A DNA stretch of 37,845 nucleotides from Syntrophaceae bacterium CG2_30_58_14 (GCA_001873745.1 MNZQ01000087.1:1-37845); one strand, 5' to 3'; counted from the stretch's first letter, positions 17,344-28,269 are shown. Translations and numbers: made by a program. Notes: generated by a model not told the origin, from the letters alone.

Positions 17344-17368
17344 GGGAACAGATTTCAAATCTGTCCCC
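17344..17368. repeat. REP-like palindrome, degenerate copy, in the murG-murC gap
   Basis: GGGAACAGATTT, centre C, AAATCTGTCCCC: 12-bp arms with one mismatch (A17347). It is the same element as at 24733 and 31436. It sits in the 70-nt spacer between murG and murC, while most junctions in this operon are overlaps. The murC ribosome binding site GAGGG follows five nt after it, so a hairpin here could influence murC translation. Confidence 0.8.
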
Positions 17369-17381
17369 TTGCGAGGGTGTC

Positions 17382-18787
<1,406 letters not shown>

Positions 18788-18791
<4 letters not shown>

Positions 18792-19708
18792 TCGGGAATG
18801 AGACCTTCCGCGGGGAGCTCCGGCAGCTTTTGTCCGGGGAGATCCTCTTCGACGAACCGGCCGAACGTCACACCGCGATCGGCGTCGGCGGGGGAATCGA
18901 CGCCCTGCTCTTTCCGGAAGATGAGGGGGAGCTCACGAATGTCATCGGTTATCTCCGGAGACGGCGGTTCCCCTTTCTCCCGGTGGGCAACTGGACCAAC
19001 CTGATTGTCCGGGACGGCGGTTTCCGGGGCGCCCTGGTTTCGCTGGCGCGCCTGCGAGACCTATGCCTCCGGGATGAAGGAAAGGGCAACGTTCTTCTGG
19101 TCGCGGGGGCCGGCTGCCCGCTCGCCGAACTGGTAAACCTTGCGATGCGCGAAGCGCTCACGGGAATGGAGTTCTGCGCCGGCATCCCCGGCAGCGTGGG
19201 CGGCGCCATCCGGATGAACGCCGGGGCCTACGGAGGGGAGATCAAGGATATCGTTGAATCGGTCCATCTTCTCGACGCTTCGGGAGCCATCCGCGCCGCC
19301 CAGCGGGATGAACTCCCATTTGCATACAGAACCCTTGACTTGCCGGCGGAAACGATTATCATCCGCGCAGCGATCCGCCTGCGGCGGGGAGAGACGGAGA
19401 AAATCGCCGGACGCGTCCGGGAAATCATGAGGATGAGAAAGGAAAAACACCCTCTCGAATTCCCGAGTGCCGGTTCCGTCTTCAAGAACCCGCGGGATTG
19501 TCCGGCAGGCAGGCTCATCGAAGAGGCGGGGCTGAAGGGGGTCCGGATCGGTGACGCCCAGGTCTCCGAAAAACATGCGAATTTCATCGTCAACCGGGGG
19601 CATGCGACCGCGGCGGACATCCTCCGCCTCGTGGCCCTGATTCAGCAGCGTGTTCTTGAAAAGAAGGGCCGCACCCTCGAAACCGAGGTACAGATCATCG
19701 GGGAGTAA
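18788..19708 (+). CDS. murB: UDP-N-acetylenolpyruvoylglucosamine reductase MurB
   Basis: The 306-aa FAD-dependent reductase converts UDP-GlcNAc-enolpyruvate to UDP-MurNAc with NADPH. Seen are the FAD-binding start ([22 protein letters not shown]), the pyrophosphate loop [38 protein letters not shown], the catalytic serine in [10 protein letters not shown] (about S230) and the C-terminal ETEVQIIGE with the acidic catalytic residue. The absence of the type I loop and the SAGSVFKNP form indicate type II MurB. The FAD loop has NWTN where most homologues read GxGSN. It is coupled to murC by ATGA and followed by ftsQ with no ddl between. Confidence 0.95.
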
Positions 19709-19717
19709 GCTTTACCC

Positions 19718-20572
19718 ATGAAGAAGCCTTTTCGTCTGCAATTAGAAGTGAAAAAAAACCGGCTGAGACGCTGCGCCGGGGAGGCGCTGCGGGAAATCGG
19801 CGGGGTGATTTTTTTGACCGGGGCCATCGTCTTCGTAACCGCGACGCTGCTGATCGGCTACGACCAGATCCTCCTTTCCCCCCATCTACGCATCCGGGAA
19901 ACCGTCGTCAAGGGGTGCAAGGAGTTGACCGAAAAAGATATCCTCTCCCTGGCCGCCGTTCGCTCCCCGGCAAACCTGCTGACGATCAACCGGGACGCCG
20001 TCGCCCGCCGGATCCGGACCAATCCCTGGGTCCAGGAGGTGTTCGTGGGGCGCGAATTTCCTGACCGGCTGGTCATCTGGATCCGGGAAAGAAAGGCGGT
20101 CGCCTTGATCGAGAAGGAAAACGGGCTTTACTTGGTTGACGGCGAGGGGGCGCCCTTCAAAAGGCTGGAGACGGGCGAGGAATCGGACCTTCCCGTGCTG
20201 ACGGGCTTCATCCGGGAGGGGATCGTCGATGAAGGGCTGGTGAAGAAATCCCTTACCCTGCTGGGCGATATCAAAGGGATAAAGGGCGGTCCCGAGATCG
20301 GAATGGTGTCGGAGATCCACGGGAACGAGACCTTCGGGCTCTCCCTGTTCACCGACGCCGGCCTCTGCCTGCAACTCGGCTTCGACGGCTATGAGAACAA
20401 ACTGAAACGGCTGACCCCCGTCATGGCGGATCTGGACCGAAAGAATCTGAAAACGGGTTTTCTGCTCATCGACTTGAACGATCCGGCGAAGATCAATGTC
20501 CAGCGACGCGACATCCTGGAACCGGTGGGACCAAAGAGACCGGCAGGCGCCGGAAAGGGATTCCGGATGTGA
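19718..20572 (+). CDS. ftsQ: Cell division protein FtsQ
   Basis: The 284-aa bitopic protein has a basic cytoplasmic segment (MKKPFRLQLEVKKNRLRR), one membrane helix (about 29-48, GGVIFLTGAIVFVTATLLIG), a POTRA domain starting LRIRETVVKGCKELTEKDIL (about 57), and an FtsQ/DivIB beta domain including NPWVQEVFVGREFPDRLVIWIRERKAVALI, NGLYLVDGEGAPF and the closing LIDLNDPAKINVQ. It recruits and regulates FtsL/B and FtsWI at the septum. GGGGAG lies some 13 nt upstream, a rather long spacing. Position between murB and ftsA supports the call. Confidence 0.94.
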   Translation: MKKPFRLQLEVKKNRLRRCAGEALREIGGVIFLTGAIVFVTATLLIGYDQILLSPHLRIRETVVKGCKELTEKDILSLAAVRSPANLLTINRDAVARRIRTNPWVQEVFVGREFPDRLVIWIRERKAVALIEKENGLYLVDGEGAPFKRLETGEESDLPVLTGFIREGIVDEGLVKKSLTLLGDIKGIKGGPEIGMVSEIHGNETFGLSLFTDAGLCLQLGFDGYENKLKRLTPVMADLDRKNLKTGFLLIDLNDPAKINVQRRDILEPVGPKRPAGAGKGFRM

Positions 20573-20644
20573 TGAAAAATGGTAGCTACTCAGAATTACA
20601 GAAGCTTCTCTCCTGAGCCGTTGTGAAAAAAGTCTGGAGGATCG

Positions 20645-21871
20645 ATGGGGAAAAAAGAAAACGTGATTGTCGGTCTGGACATCGGGACGACAAAAACCTG
20701 CGCGATTGTCGCTGAGATTCGGGAAACGGGAATTGATATCATCGGCATCGGCTCCCACCCCTCGGAGGGATTGAGAAAAGGGGTCGTGGTCAATATCGAA
20801 AGCACCGTGGAATCGATCAAGCGGGCGGTCGAAGAGGCGGAGCGAACCTCCGGTTGTGAGATCCGCTCCGTTTACACCGGAATCGCGGGCGGTCACATCC
20901 GGGGTCAGAACAGCCTGGGCATCGTGGCCGTGAAGAGCCGCGAGGTGGAGGAGGAAGACGTCGAACGGGCGATCGACGCAGCCAGGGCCATCGCGATCCC
21001 GCTGGACCGGCAGATCATCCACACCCTGCCCCAATACTATGTGGTTGACGAACAGGATGGCATCCGGGATCCGGTGGGAATGGCGGGCGTCCGGCTGGAG
21101 GCGAAGGTCCATATCGTCACCGGCGCCGTCACCTCCATCCAGAACATCGTGAAGTCGGTCAACCGCGTGGGCCTCGACATCAACGACATCGTCCTGGAAC
21201 AGATCGCCGCCAGCGAGGCGGTCTTGAGCAGTGATGAAAAGGACCTGGGCGTGGCCCTGATCGATATCGGCGGCGGCACAACGGATATTGCGATCTTCTC
21301 GGAAGGGAGCATCAAACACACGGCGGTCCTGCCGGTCGGCGGCCAATATGTCACCAGCGACATCGCCACGGGCTTGAGAACCCCCCTCGCCGAGGCGGAG
21401 AGGATCAAGATCAAATATGGCTGCGCCTTCATGCCGCTGATCTCCAAGGACGAAATCATCGAGGTCCCCAGCGTCGGGGGGAGGGAGCCGCGGGAGGTTT
21501 CCCGGCAGATCCTCGGTCGGATCATCGAGCCCCGGATGGACGAGATCCTCGGCATGGCCTACAAGGAGATCACCCGTTCCGGCTGCGAGGACATCCTTGC
21601 CGCGGGGGTGGTGCTGACCGGGGGAGCATCCATCCTCGATGGGATTCCCGAACTGGCGGAACAGATCTTCAACATGCCGGTCCGGCGGGGCTCCCCGATG
21701 GGCATCGGAGGGCTCACGGACGTCGTCAACAGCCCGCTGTATGCCACCGGCGTGGGCTTGGTGCTCTTCGGGAGCCGGAACATCGCCCGGGAGAAGCTGA
21801 GCCGGGCAGAAGGTCATTTCATCACTCGTCTCTTCAAGAGGCTTAAACAATGGGTTCTTGAATTCTTTTAA
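20645..21871 (+). CDS. ftsA: Cell division protein FtsA (actin-like Z-ring anchor)
   Basis: The 408-aa actin-fold ATPase has phosphate loop 1 VGLDIGTTKTCAIVAEI, the SHS2/1C region (EAERTSGCEIRSVYTGIAGGHI), ALIDIGGGTTDIAIFSEGS as phosphate 2, and AAGVVLTGGASILDGIPELAEQ as the adenosine motif. The C-terminus, FITRLFKRLKQWVLEFF, is an amphipathic membrane-targeting helix. FtsA tethers FtsZ filaments to the inner membrane. GGAGG is four nt before the ATG. It lies 72 nt after ftsQ and 14 nt before ftsZ. Confidence 0.97.
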   Translation: MGKKENVIVGLDIGTTKTCAIVAEIRETGIDIIGIGSHPSEGLRKGVVVNIESTVESIKRAVEEAERTSGCEIRSVYTGIAGGHIRGQNSLGIVAVKSREVEEEDVERAIDAARAIAIPLDRQIIHTLPQYYVVDEQDGIRDPVGMAGVRLEAKVHIVTGAVTSIQNIVKSVNRVGLDINDIVLEQIAASEAVLSSDEKDLGVALIDIGGGTTDIAIFSEGSIKHTAVLPVGGQYVTSDIATGLRTPLAEAERIKIKYGCAFMPLISKDEIIEVPSVGGREPREVSRQILGRIIEPRMDEILGMAYKEITRSGCEDILAAGVVLTGGASILDGIPELAEQIFNMPVRRGSPMGIGGLTDVVNSPLYATGVGLVLFGSRNIAREKLSRAEGHFITRLFKRLKQWVLEFF

Positions 21872-21885
21872 AGTGGGGAGGCATT

Positions 21886-23037
21886 ATGTTCGAATTGTCG
21901 GATAGGGATTTGGTGAGTGCGGCGAAGATCAAGGTGATCGGTATCGGCGGCGCCGGTGGGAATGCGGTGAACACGATGATCTCCTACAACCTGCGGGGGG
22001 TGGATTTCATCACGGCCAACACCGATGCGCAGGCGCTGGGGGCGTCCGCTTCGGCGGTCAAGATCCAGTTGGGCGCCGAGGTCACCAAAGGGCTGGGCGC
22101 CGGTTCAGACCCCGACATCGGCCGGCAGGCCGCCCTCGAAACCCGCGAGATGCTGCGCGAAAGTCTCCAAGGATCCGATATGGTCTTCATCACCGCCGGC
22201 CTCGGCGGCGGCACGGGAACGGGTGGGGCGCCGATCGCGGCGGAGATCGCCCGGGAAATGGGCGCCCTGACCGTGGCCGTCGTGACGAAGCCCTTCCAGT
22301 TTGAGGGGAAGAAGCGCAACGGACAGGCGGAGGCGGGGATCGCCGAATTAAGAAAAATGGTTGACACCCTGATCATCGTCCCCAACCAACGACTCCTCAG
22401 CCTCGGGGGGAGGGAAATCTCCCTGCTCGACGCCTTCCGGAAGGCCGACGACATCCTTTACCATGCCGTCAAGGGGATCTCCGACCTGATCATGGTTCCA
22501 GGGCTCATCAACCTCGACTTCGCCGATGTGAAGAAAATCATGTCGCATATGGGACTCGCGCTGATGGGGACCGGAACGGCCGGCGGCGAAAACCGGGCCG
22601 TAGAGGCGGCGCAGAAGGCGATCTCCTCGCCGCTCCTCGAGGACAACACGATCCAGGGCGCACGCGGCGTCCTGTTAAACATCACCGGCGGACCGAACAT
22701 GACCCTCCACGAGATCAACGAGGCCTCTTCGATGATTCAGGCGGAGGTGCACGAAGATGCAAACATCATCTTTGGCACGGTCGTCGACGAATCGATGGGG
22801 GATGAGATCCGGATCACGGTGATCGCCACCGGATTTGAAAGCGCCGAGTCCGCCGTTAGGGCAGACGTCGCCTCGCTCGGCGGTTTCCGGCGGACGCAGG
22901 GCAATATCGCCGTTCCCACCTTCATCCGGAACGAAAAGCCCGCCGACGCCCTCCCCCCGCTGAAGACGGATACAGATGAAGACGACAGCCGTCCGGATCT
23001 GGAAATCCCCACTTTTCTCCGACGGCAGGCGGATTAG
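21886..23037 (+). CDS. ftsZ: Cell division GTPase FtsZ
   Basis: The 383-aa tubulin homologue carries IKVIGIGGAGGNAVNTM, the GTP signature GGGTGTG (107-113), KPFQFEGKKR, and the T7 synergy loop NLDFADVKK (209-217) that completes the neighbour's active site. After a short variable linker, the conserved C-terminal peptide RPDLEIPTFLRRQAD is complete and would bind FtsA and other partners. TGGGGAGG precedes the ATG. It is the last division gene of the cluster; a radical SAM gene starts almost immediately after it. Confidence 0.98.
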   Translation: MFELSDRDLVSAAKIKVIGIGGAGGNAVNTMISYNLRGVDFITANTDAQALGASASAVKIQLGAEVTKGLGAGSDPDIGRQAALETREMLRESLQGSDMVFITAGLGGGTGTGGAPIAAEIAREMGALTVAVVTKPFQFEGKKRNGQAEAGIAELRKMVDTLIIVPNQRLLSLGGREISLLDAFRKADDILYHAVKGISDLIMVPGLINLDFADVKKIMSHMGLALMGTGTAGGENRAVEAAQKAISSPLLEDNTIQGARGVLLNITGGPNMTLHEINEASSMIQAEVHEDANIIFGTVVDESMGDEIRITVIATGFESAESAVRADVASLGGFRRTQGNIAVPTFIRNEKPADALPPLKTDTDEDDSRPDLEIPTFLRRQAD

Positions 23038-23044
23038 TGATTTC

Positions 23045-24766
23045 ATGACATGGAAACAAAAAAAGAGATGCCTCGATCTTCTCGCCGGCGAGGAAGGCTG
23101 GTCCCGGAAAGTCTGGGGGGAAACGCTTTCGGTCTGCCTCGCCTATCCGAACCTTTACCGGACGGGGATGTCCAACCTCGGGTTTCAGGCCGTTTACGCC
23201 CTCATTAACCGCCACCCCGCCTCTCTGTGCGAACGGGTCTTTCTCCCCGAACCCGGCGATGAGGCGCTTTATGCCGACGGCGCCCCCCTGATCAGCATCG
23301 AGTCACAGCGGCCCCTCGCCGACTTCGATATCATCGCCTTTTCCCTCTCCTTTGAAAACGATTATCCCCAGGTCCTCCGGATCCTGGAGATGGCGGGAAT
23401 CCCCGTCGAAACCACGGCCCGGGGGGAAAGGGATCCCCTCGTCATCGGCGGCGGCATCGCCGTCACCCTGAACCCCGAACCCCTCGCCGATTTCTTCGAT
23501 CTCTTCCTCCTCGGCGAAGGCGAAGTGGTTCTCCCCGGATTTCTCGATCTGGCGGCCTCCCTCCGGCGGGATCTCCCGCGGGAAGCCTTCCTCGCGCGGA
23601 TCCAGAAGGAGGTCGCGGGGGCCTACGTCCCGCGGTTTTACCAGGTGACCACCGGGGAGGACGGCCGCATCACTGCCCGTGAACCGGTCAATCCCGCCTT
23701 TCCCCGGCGGATCGTCCGGCCGTGGGCCGCCGATCTCGACGCCTTTCCGACCGAGCAGGGCATTACTACCGCGGATACCGAGTTCGGCGGCATGTTCGTT
23801 ACGGAGGTCAGCCGGGGCTGCTTGCGGGGCTGCCGTTTCTGCGCCGCCGGTTTCGTCTGCCGGCCGGCGCGTTTCCGGAGCGCCGCGGTCCTCTTGGCCT
23901 CTTTCCGGCGGGGACTGGAAAAACGAAAGACGATCGGCCTCTTAGGCACGGCCGTCTCCGACCACCCCGCCCTCATCCCGCTGTGCCGCTCGATCATAGA
24001 CGCGGGCGGGTCGTTGGCGGTCGGCTCCCTCCGTATGGACCGGTTCAGCGCCGAAATGGCGGCGCTCCTGAAGGAAACCGGGGTGGAAACCGTCGCGCTT
24101 GCCCCCGAGGCAGGCTCCCAGCGTCTCCGGGATGTGATCCGCAAGGGGATCTCCGAAGGGGATATTTTTTCTGCAGTGGAAAAACTCATGGATTGTGATA
24201 TGGTTCAGGCGAGGCTCTATTTCATGGTGGGCCTCCCAACGGAGACGGACGAGGATATGGATGCCATCGTCCAGTTGGTCAAGGGGATGGAGCACCACGC
24301 ACGCCGGTATTCGAAAGGCAGGAAAGGGTTCCGGCGGCTGACGCTCAGCATCAACCAGTTCATCCCCAAACCCGGCACCCCGTTCCAATGGCGCCCGCTT
24401 ACGGATACGGCGGTCGTCAAGCGGAGGATCCGCCGGATCACCGACGCCCTGCGTGGCGAGAAGGCGGTCCGGGTCATCCACGACGTCCCGAAGTGGAATT
24501 ACATCCAGGCCCTGCTCTCGCTGGGCGACCGAGCGGTGGGCAGACTCCTGCTGGCGGTTCATCGCCTCGGCGGAAACTGGGCCCGCGCGTTTCGCGAGGT
24601 GAACGTAAACGCCGATTTCTACGTTTACCGGCGGAAGGAAACCGATGAGATCCTGCCTTGGGATTTCATCGACCACGGCGCCGAAAAAACCGTTCTCATC
24701 AGCGAATACCGGAAGGCCCTGTCCGGGTCACCGGGGACAGATTTAAAATCTGTCCCCATAAACTAA
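23045..24766 (+). CDS. Radical SAM protein with N-terminal B12-binding-like domain
   Basis: The protein is 573 aa from ATG 23045. Residues about 30-190 look like the Rossmann-type B12-binding-like domain found before uncharacterised radical SAM enzymes (VCLAYPNLYRTGMSNLGFQ, DPLVIGGGIAVTLNPEPLADFFD, LGEGE). The radical SAM core follows, with the 4Fe-4S motif CLRGCRFC in TEVSRGCLRGCRFCAAGF, then VGLPTETDEDMDAIV. It matches the first part of the fused rSAM family seen next to ftsZ in Geobacter-like genomes; the reaction is unknown. The last residues, GTDLKSVP, are translated from a REP-like palindrome, so the native C-terminus was probably altered by that element. The track start at 22976 overlaps ftsZ and is less likely, though the chosen start has only a weak ribosome binding site. 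Confidence 0.88.
   Translation: MTWKQKKRCLDLLAGEEGWSRKVWGETLSVCLAYPNLYRTGMSNLGFQAVYALINRHPASLCERVFLPEPGDEALYADGAPLISIESQRPLADFDIIAFSLSFENDYPQVLRILEMAGIPVETTARGERDPLVIGGGIAVTLNPEPLADFFDLFLLGEGEVVLPGFLDLAASLRRDLPREAFLARIQKEVAGAYVPRFYQVTTGEDGRITAREPVNPAFPRRIVRPWAADLDAFPTEQGITTADTEFGGMFVTEVSRGCLRGCRFCAAGFVCRPARFRSAAVLLASFRRGLEKRKTIGLLGTAVSDHPALIPLCRSIIDAGGSLAVGSLRMDRFSAEMAALLKETGVETVALAPEAGSQRLRDVIRKGISEGDIFSAVEKLMDCDMVQARLYFMVGLPTETDEDMDAIVQLVKGMEHHARRYSKGRKGFRRLTLSINQFIPKPGTPFQWRPLTDTAVVKRRIRRITDALRGEKAVRVIHDVPKWNYIQALLSLGDRAVGRLLLAVHRLGGNWARAFREVNVNADFYVYRRKETDEILPWDFIDHGAEKTVLISEYRKALSGSPGTDLKSVPIN
24733..24757. repeat. REP-like palindrome, perfect copy, forming the 3' end of the radical SAM gene
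   Basis: GGGGACAGATTT, centre A, AAATCTGTCCCC: perfect 12-bp arms. It lies inside the reading frame, encodes most of GTDLKSVP and is followed two codons later by TAA. The AAGGAG ribosome binding site of the next gene overlaps the stop. Confidence 0.9.
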
Positions 24767-24778
24767 GGAGACAAAATC

Positions 24779-27523
24779 ATGACCATCCTCCGCACACCCC
24801 AGACCCAAGTCAGACAGATGAAAGGGGTCATCCTCTTCGTCGCCGTACTGGTTCTGTTCATGATCCTGATGCAAATCATCGGCCTGATCACCGAGTGGTT
24901 CTGGTTCCAGGAGGTCGGTTATCAGACGATCTTCACCGTGACCCTCCTGACCAAGATCAAAACCGGCGCCCTCTTCGGGGCGGGCTTCTTCCTGATTCTC
25001 TACGGCAGCCTGCTGATCGCGCTTCGCCTGTCACGGAAGCCCCTTTTCGGCGATCAAGCGGGAGGGGTCGGCCTCTCCTTCCGGGAGATGGCGCCGGGCG
25101 CCCTCAATCTCCTGATCCTCATGGGCTCCATCCTTCTGGGTCTTTTCGCCGCCGCGAACGGCTCCGCCCAGTGGGAAAACCTCCTGCTCTTCCTGAATCC
25201 ATCCCCCTTTGGCGTCTCCGACCCGCTCTTCCAGAAGGATGTCGCCTTCTACGTCTTCCAGCTCCCGTTTTTGCTCCATATCTATGGCTGGCTGAAGTTT
25301 GTCCTGATGGTGACGGTGGCGGCCACGGGGTTCATCTATCTGATCCGGAGATCATTTCTGTTCATCCCGCCCAAGATCTGGAAGATTGCCCCGGCGGCGC
25401 GCGTTCATCTCGCGCTTCTCGTCGCCCTCTTCTTTTTCTGGGGCGTCTTCGGCGCCTGGCTTGACCTTAACGATCTCCTCTTTACGAAACGGGGGGTGGT
25501 TTTCGGCCCGGGTTACACCGACGTGACCACCCAGTTGTGGATCCTGAAACTGATGATGGGGCTTTACGCCCTCGCTGGGCTCGCCGCGATCTTCTATGCC
25601 TTCCGCCCGGACTGGCGGGTTCCGGCGGCGGCGGTTTTCCTTCTCGTCGCCGTGTCCATCCTCGGCAGGGGGATCTACCCATCCCTGATCCAGAAATTTC
25701 AGGTCATTCCGAACGAGATCGTCGCCGAGACGCCTTACTTGGAGAAGAACATCCGCTATACGCGCCTCGCCTACGGGCTGACCCAGATCGAAGAGAAGGA
25801 GTTCCCGACGGAGGATAATCTGACGGCAAAGGACCTGGAGAGGAACAACCTGACCGTGAAGAACATCCGGCTCTGGAACCATGCGCCGCTCTTGCAGACA
25901 TACAGCCAGCTCCAGGAGATGCGGACCTACTACAAGTTCACCGGCGTTGACAACGACCGCTACACGATCAACGGCGAATACCGGCAGGTGATGCTCTCAC
26001 CGCGGGAGATCTCCTATCCGGCGCTGCCGTCCCGAACTTGGGTCAACGAACATCTCGCCTACACGCACGGCTACGGCGTCGTCATGGGCCCCGTGAACCG
26101 CATCTCCCCCGAGGGGCTCCCGGAATTCTTCATCAAGGACATCCCTCCCGTCTCGACGACGCCCATCAAAGTCATCCGCCCGGAGATCTACTTCGGGGAG
26201 AACTCCAACGAATATGTCTTCGTCAAGACCAAAATGCCGGAGTTCGACTACCCCGTGGGCGACAAGAACGTTTACTCCCGCTACGAGGGAAAGGGGGGCG
26301 TTCCCCTCTCCTTCTGGAGGAAACTGATCTTTGCGGCCCGTTTCGGTTCCATTACCCTCCTGCTGTCCGACGACATCACCGCCGAGAGCCGGGTGATGTA
26401 CCATCGCAATGTCCGCGAACGGGTCTCCATGATCGCCCCCTTTGCACGCCTGGACAATGACCCCTATCTCGTCATCTCGCCGGAGGGGCGCCTGCTCTGG
26501 TTTATTGACGGCTACACGATCACGGATCGCTTCCCCTATTCGGAACCGACCCCGGAAATGGGCAACTATATCCGCAACACGTTGAAGGCGGTGGTCGATG
26601 CCTATGACGGAACGGTTCAGCTCTACGTCAGCGATCCGACCGATCCCATCATGCAGACCTACAGCAGAATCTTTCCCGGCGTCTTCAAGCCCCTGGAGGA
26701 GATGCCGGAGGCGCTTAGGAGCCATGTCCGCTATCCGCCGGGGTTCATGGCGATCCAGGCGCGGATGTACCGGGCGTACCACATGCAGGACCCACGGGTC
26801 TTCTACAACAAGGAAGATCTCTGGTCCATCCCCGGAAAACAGGTCGCCGGGGGTCAGCAGGCCATGGACCCCTACTACACGATCATGAAGCTCCCCGGGG
26901 CCGAGAAGGAGGAGTTCATCCTGCTTTCCCCCTTCACCCCCAGCATGAAGGACAACATGTCGGCCTGGATGGCCGCCCGCTGCGACGGTCCCCATTACGG
27001 GAAGGTGATCGTCTATAAATTCCCCAAGCAGAAACTGGTTTACGGACCACGCCAGATCGAGGCGCGGATCGACCAGGATACGATCATCTCCCAGCAGCTC
27101 TCGCTCTGGCACCAGCGCGGATCGAACGTGATCCGGGGGAGTTTGCTCGCGATCCCGATCGAGCAGTCGATCCTCTACGTCGAATCCCTCTACCTCGCCG
27201 CCGAGAACGGCCAGCTCCCCGAGCTCAAAAGGGTGATCGTGGCCTACGGGAACAACATCGCGATGGAGGAGACGCTCGACCTCGCACTCCAGAAAATCTT
27301 CGGCGGGGGAGCGATGAAGGACCGCGAACCGCAGGCCGGCGTAAAGCAGCCGGCGGCCGGCGTTGAACTCAGCGACCGCCGGACTGCCATCGAAGCCCTC
27401 GGCCATTTCCGGAAGGCGCAGGAATTTCTCCGGCAGGGGAACTGGGGCGCCTTCGGAGAGGAGCTCAAGAAGACGGGGGAGATCCTGCTGACCCTGGAAA
27501 AGAAAGGGGGAAAGACCAAATGA
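24779..27523 (+). CDS. UPF0182 family (COG1615) large membrane protein
   Basis: The 914-aa protein has about seven hydrophobic helices in the first 300 residues (for example GVILFVAVLVLFMILMQIIGLI, GALNLLILMGSILLGLFAA), then a large soluble, probably extracytoplasmic, region. Segments such as ITEWFWFQEVGYQTIFTVTL, VDNDRYTINGEYRQVMLSPREI and YFGENSNEYVFVKTKMPEFDYP are characteristic of UPF0182, a conserved family of unknown function. The C-terminus has a charged helical tail (HFRKAQEFLRQGNWGAFGEELKKTGEIL). TAAGGAG precedes the ATG. A lipoprotein gene follows directly, suggesting that the two act together in the envelope. Confidence 0.93.
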   Translation: MTILRTPQTQVRQMKGVILFVAVLVLFMILMQIIGLITEWFWFQEVGYQTIFTVTLLTKIKTGALFGAGFFLILYGSLLIALRLSRKPLFGDQAGGVGLSFREMAPGALNLLILMGSILLGLFAAANGSAQWENLLLFLNPSPFGVSDPLFQKDVAFYVFQLPFLLHIYGWLKFVLMVTVAATGFIYLIRRSFLFIPPKIWKIAPAARVHLALLVALFFFWGVFGAWLDLNDLLFTKRGVVFGPGYTDVTTQLWILKLMMGLYALAGLAAIFYAFRPDWRVPAAAVFLLVAVSILGRGIYPSLIQKFQVIPNEIVAETPYLEKNIRYTRLAYGLTQIEEKEFPTEDNLTAKDLERNNLTVKNIRLWNHAPLLQTYSQLQEMRTYYKFTGVDNDRYTINGEYRQVMLSPREISYPALPSRTWVNEHLAYTHGYGVVMGPVNRISPEGLPEFFIKDIPPVSTTPIKVIRPEIYFGENSNEYVFVKTKMPEFDYPVGDKNVYSRYEGKGGVPLSFWRKLIFAARFGSITLLLSDDITAESRVMYHRNVRERVSMIAPFARLDNDPYLVISPEGRLLWFIDGYTITDRFPYSEPTPEMGNYIRNTLKAVVDAYDGTVQLYVSDPTDPIMQTYSRIFPGVFKPLEEMPEALRSHVRYPPGFMAIQARMYRAYHMQDPRVFYNKEDLWSIPGKQVAGGQQAMDPYYTIMKLPGAEKEEFILLSPFTPSMKDNMSAWMAARCDGPHYGKVIVYKFPKQKLVYGPRQIEARIDQDTIISQQLSLWHQRGSNVIRGSLLAIPIEQSILYVESLYLAAENGQLPELKRVIVAYGNNIAMEETLDLALQKIFGGGAMKDREPQAGVKQPAAGVELSDRRTAIEALGHFRKAQEFLRQGNWGAFGEELKKTGEILLTLEKKGGKTK

Positions 27524-27549
27524 AACGGATTTTCAAGGAGGTCGTTGTC

Positions 27550-28269
27550 ATGATTGCTAACAGCGTTGCGGCCACCGTGGCCGCAGCCGGGAAAAACGGC
27601 AAATTGGCCGCGCTGCGGCACGCCGGGATGCTCGTCTGCCTTTTGCTGCTCGTTTCGACGATGGGCTGCGCGCCCAAGATCTACAACGTGAACATGCGGT
27701 ATCAGCCGACGAAGGTGATCCGGCCGGCCGTGACCGACGGCCGGAAATTCAGCCTTACCGTGGCGGCCTTCATCGACCGCCGGAAGATGGACGATACGCT
27801 CCTGATCGGCAGGGTCATCCATTCCGACGGCTCTTCCATCCCGATCCTGCCGAGTTACGTCAAAGCCCCGGATGCCGTGGCCGCAGCCCTCCGCGAACTT
27901 CTGATCCAGTCGGGATACGGGGTTTCCCCGGAGAAAGCGGCCTGGGATCTTCAGGAAGGCACGATCCGGCCGGATTGGGGAAGGATCCTCGTCGGCGGCG
28001 CCATCGAGGAGCTCGACGTGACCTGTCTCGATGCGATCCCGAGAAAGCATTACAGCGCCAAGGCGAAGGTGACGCTGGTCTTCGCCGACGTCCAGAAGAA
28101 GAGGATCTTCTACCGAATCGCCTCGGAGAGCAGCTCCACGCTGGACCACATCGTTTTCTCGGAGGAAAAATTGGAGAGTCAGATCAACGGCGTTCTCTCG
28201 GAGGCGATGGAAAAGGCCGTCGCGGGGCCGGAGACGGCTAGACAGATCCGGGAGGCGCTGAAGGATTAG
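27550..28269 (+). CDS. Putative lipoprotein, unrecognised family
   Basis: From ATG 27550 the protein is 239 aa with an unusually long N-region, a hydrophobic stretch (AGMLVCLLLLVSTMGC) and a cysteine that could be lipidated, although TMGC is a weak lipobox. The mature part (PKIYNVNMRYQPTKVIRPAV...) shows alternating hydrophobic strands and resembles envelope lipoproteins that combine a fragment like FSLTVAAFIDRRKMDD with a C-terminal helix; I do not recognise the family. An ATG at 27520 overlaps the UPF0182 stop (ATGA), but AAGGAGGT at 27535-27542, seven nt before 27550, makes the internal start more convincing. Convergent with the YitT gene 17 nt away. Confidence 0.75.
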   Translation: MIANSVAATVAAAGKNGKLAALRHAGMLVCLLLLVSTMGCAPKIYNVNMRYQPTKVIRPAVTDGRKFSLTVAAFIDRRKMDDTLLIGRVIHSDGSSIPILPSYVKAPDAVAAALRELLIQSGYGVSPEKAAWDLQEGTIRPDWGRILVGGAIEELDVTCLDAIPRKHYSAKAKVTLVFADVQKKRIFYRIASESSSTLDHIVFSEEKLESQINGVLSEAMEKAVAGPETARQIREALKD

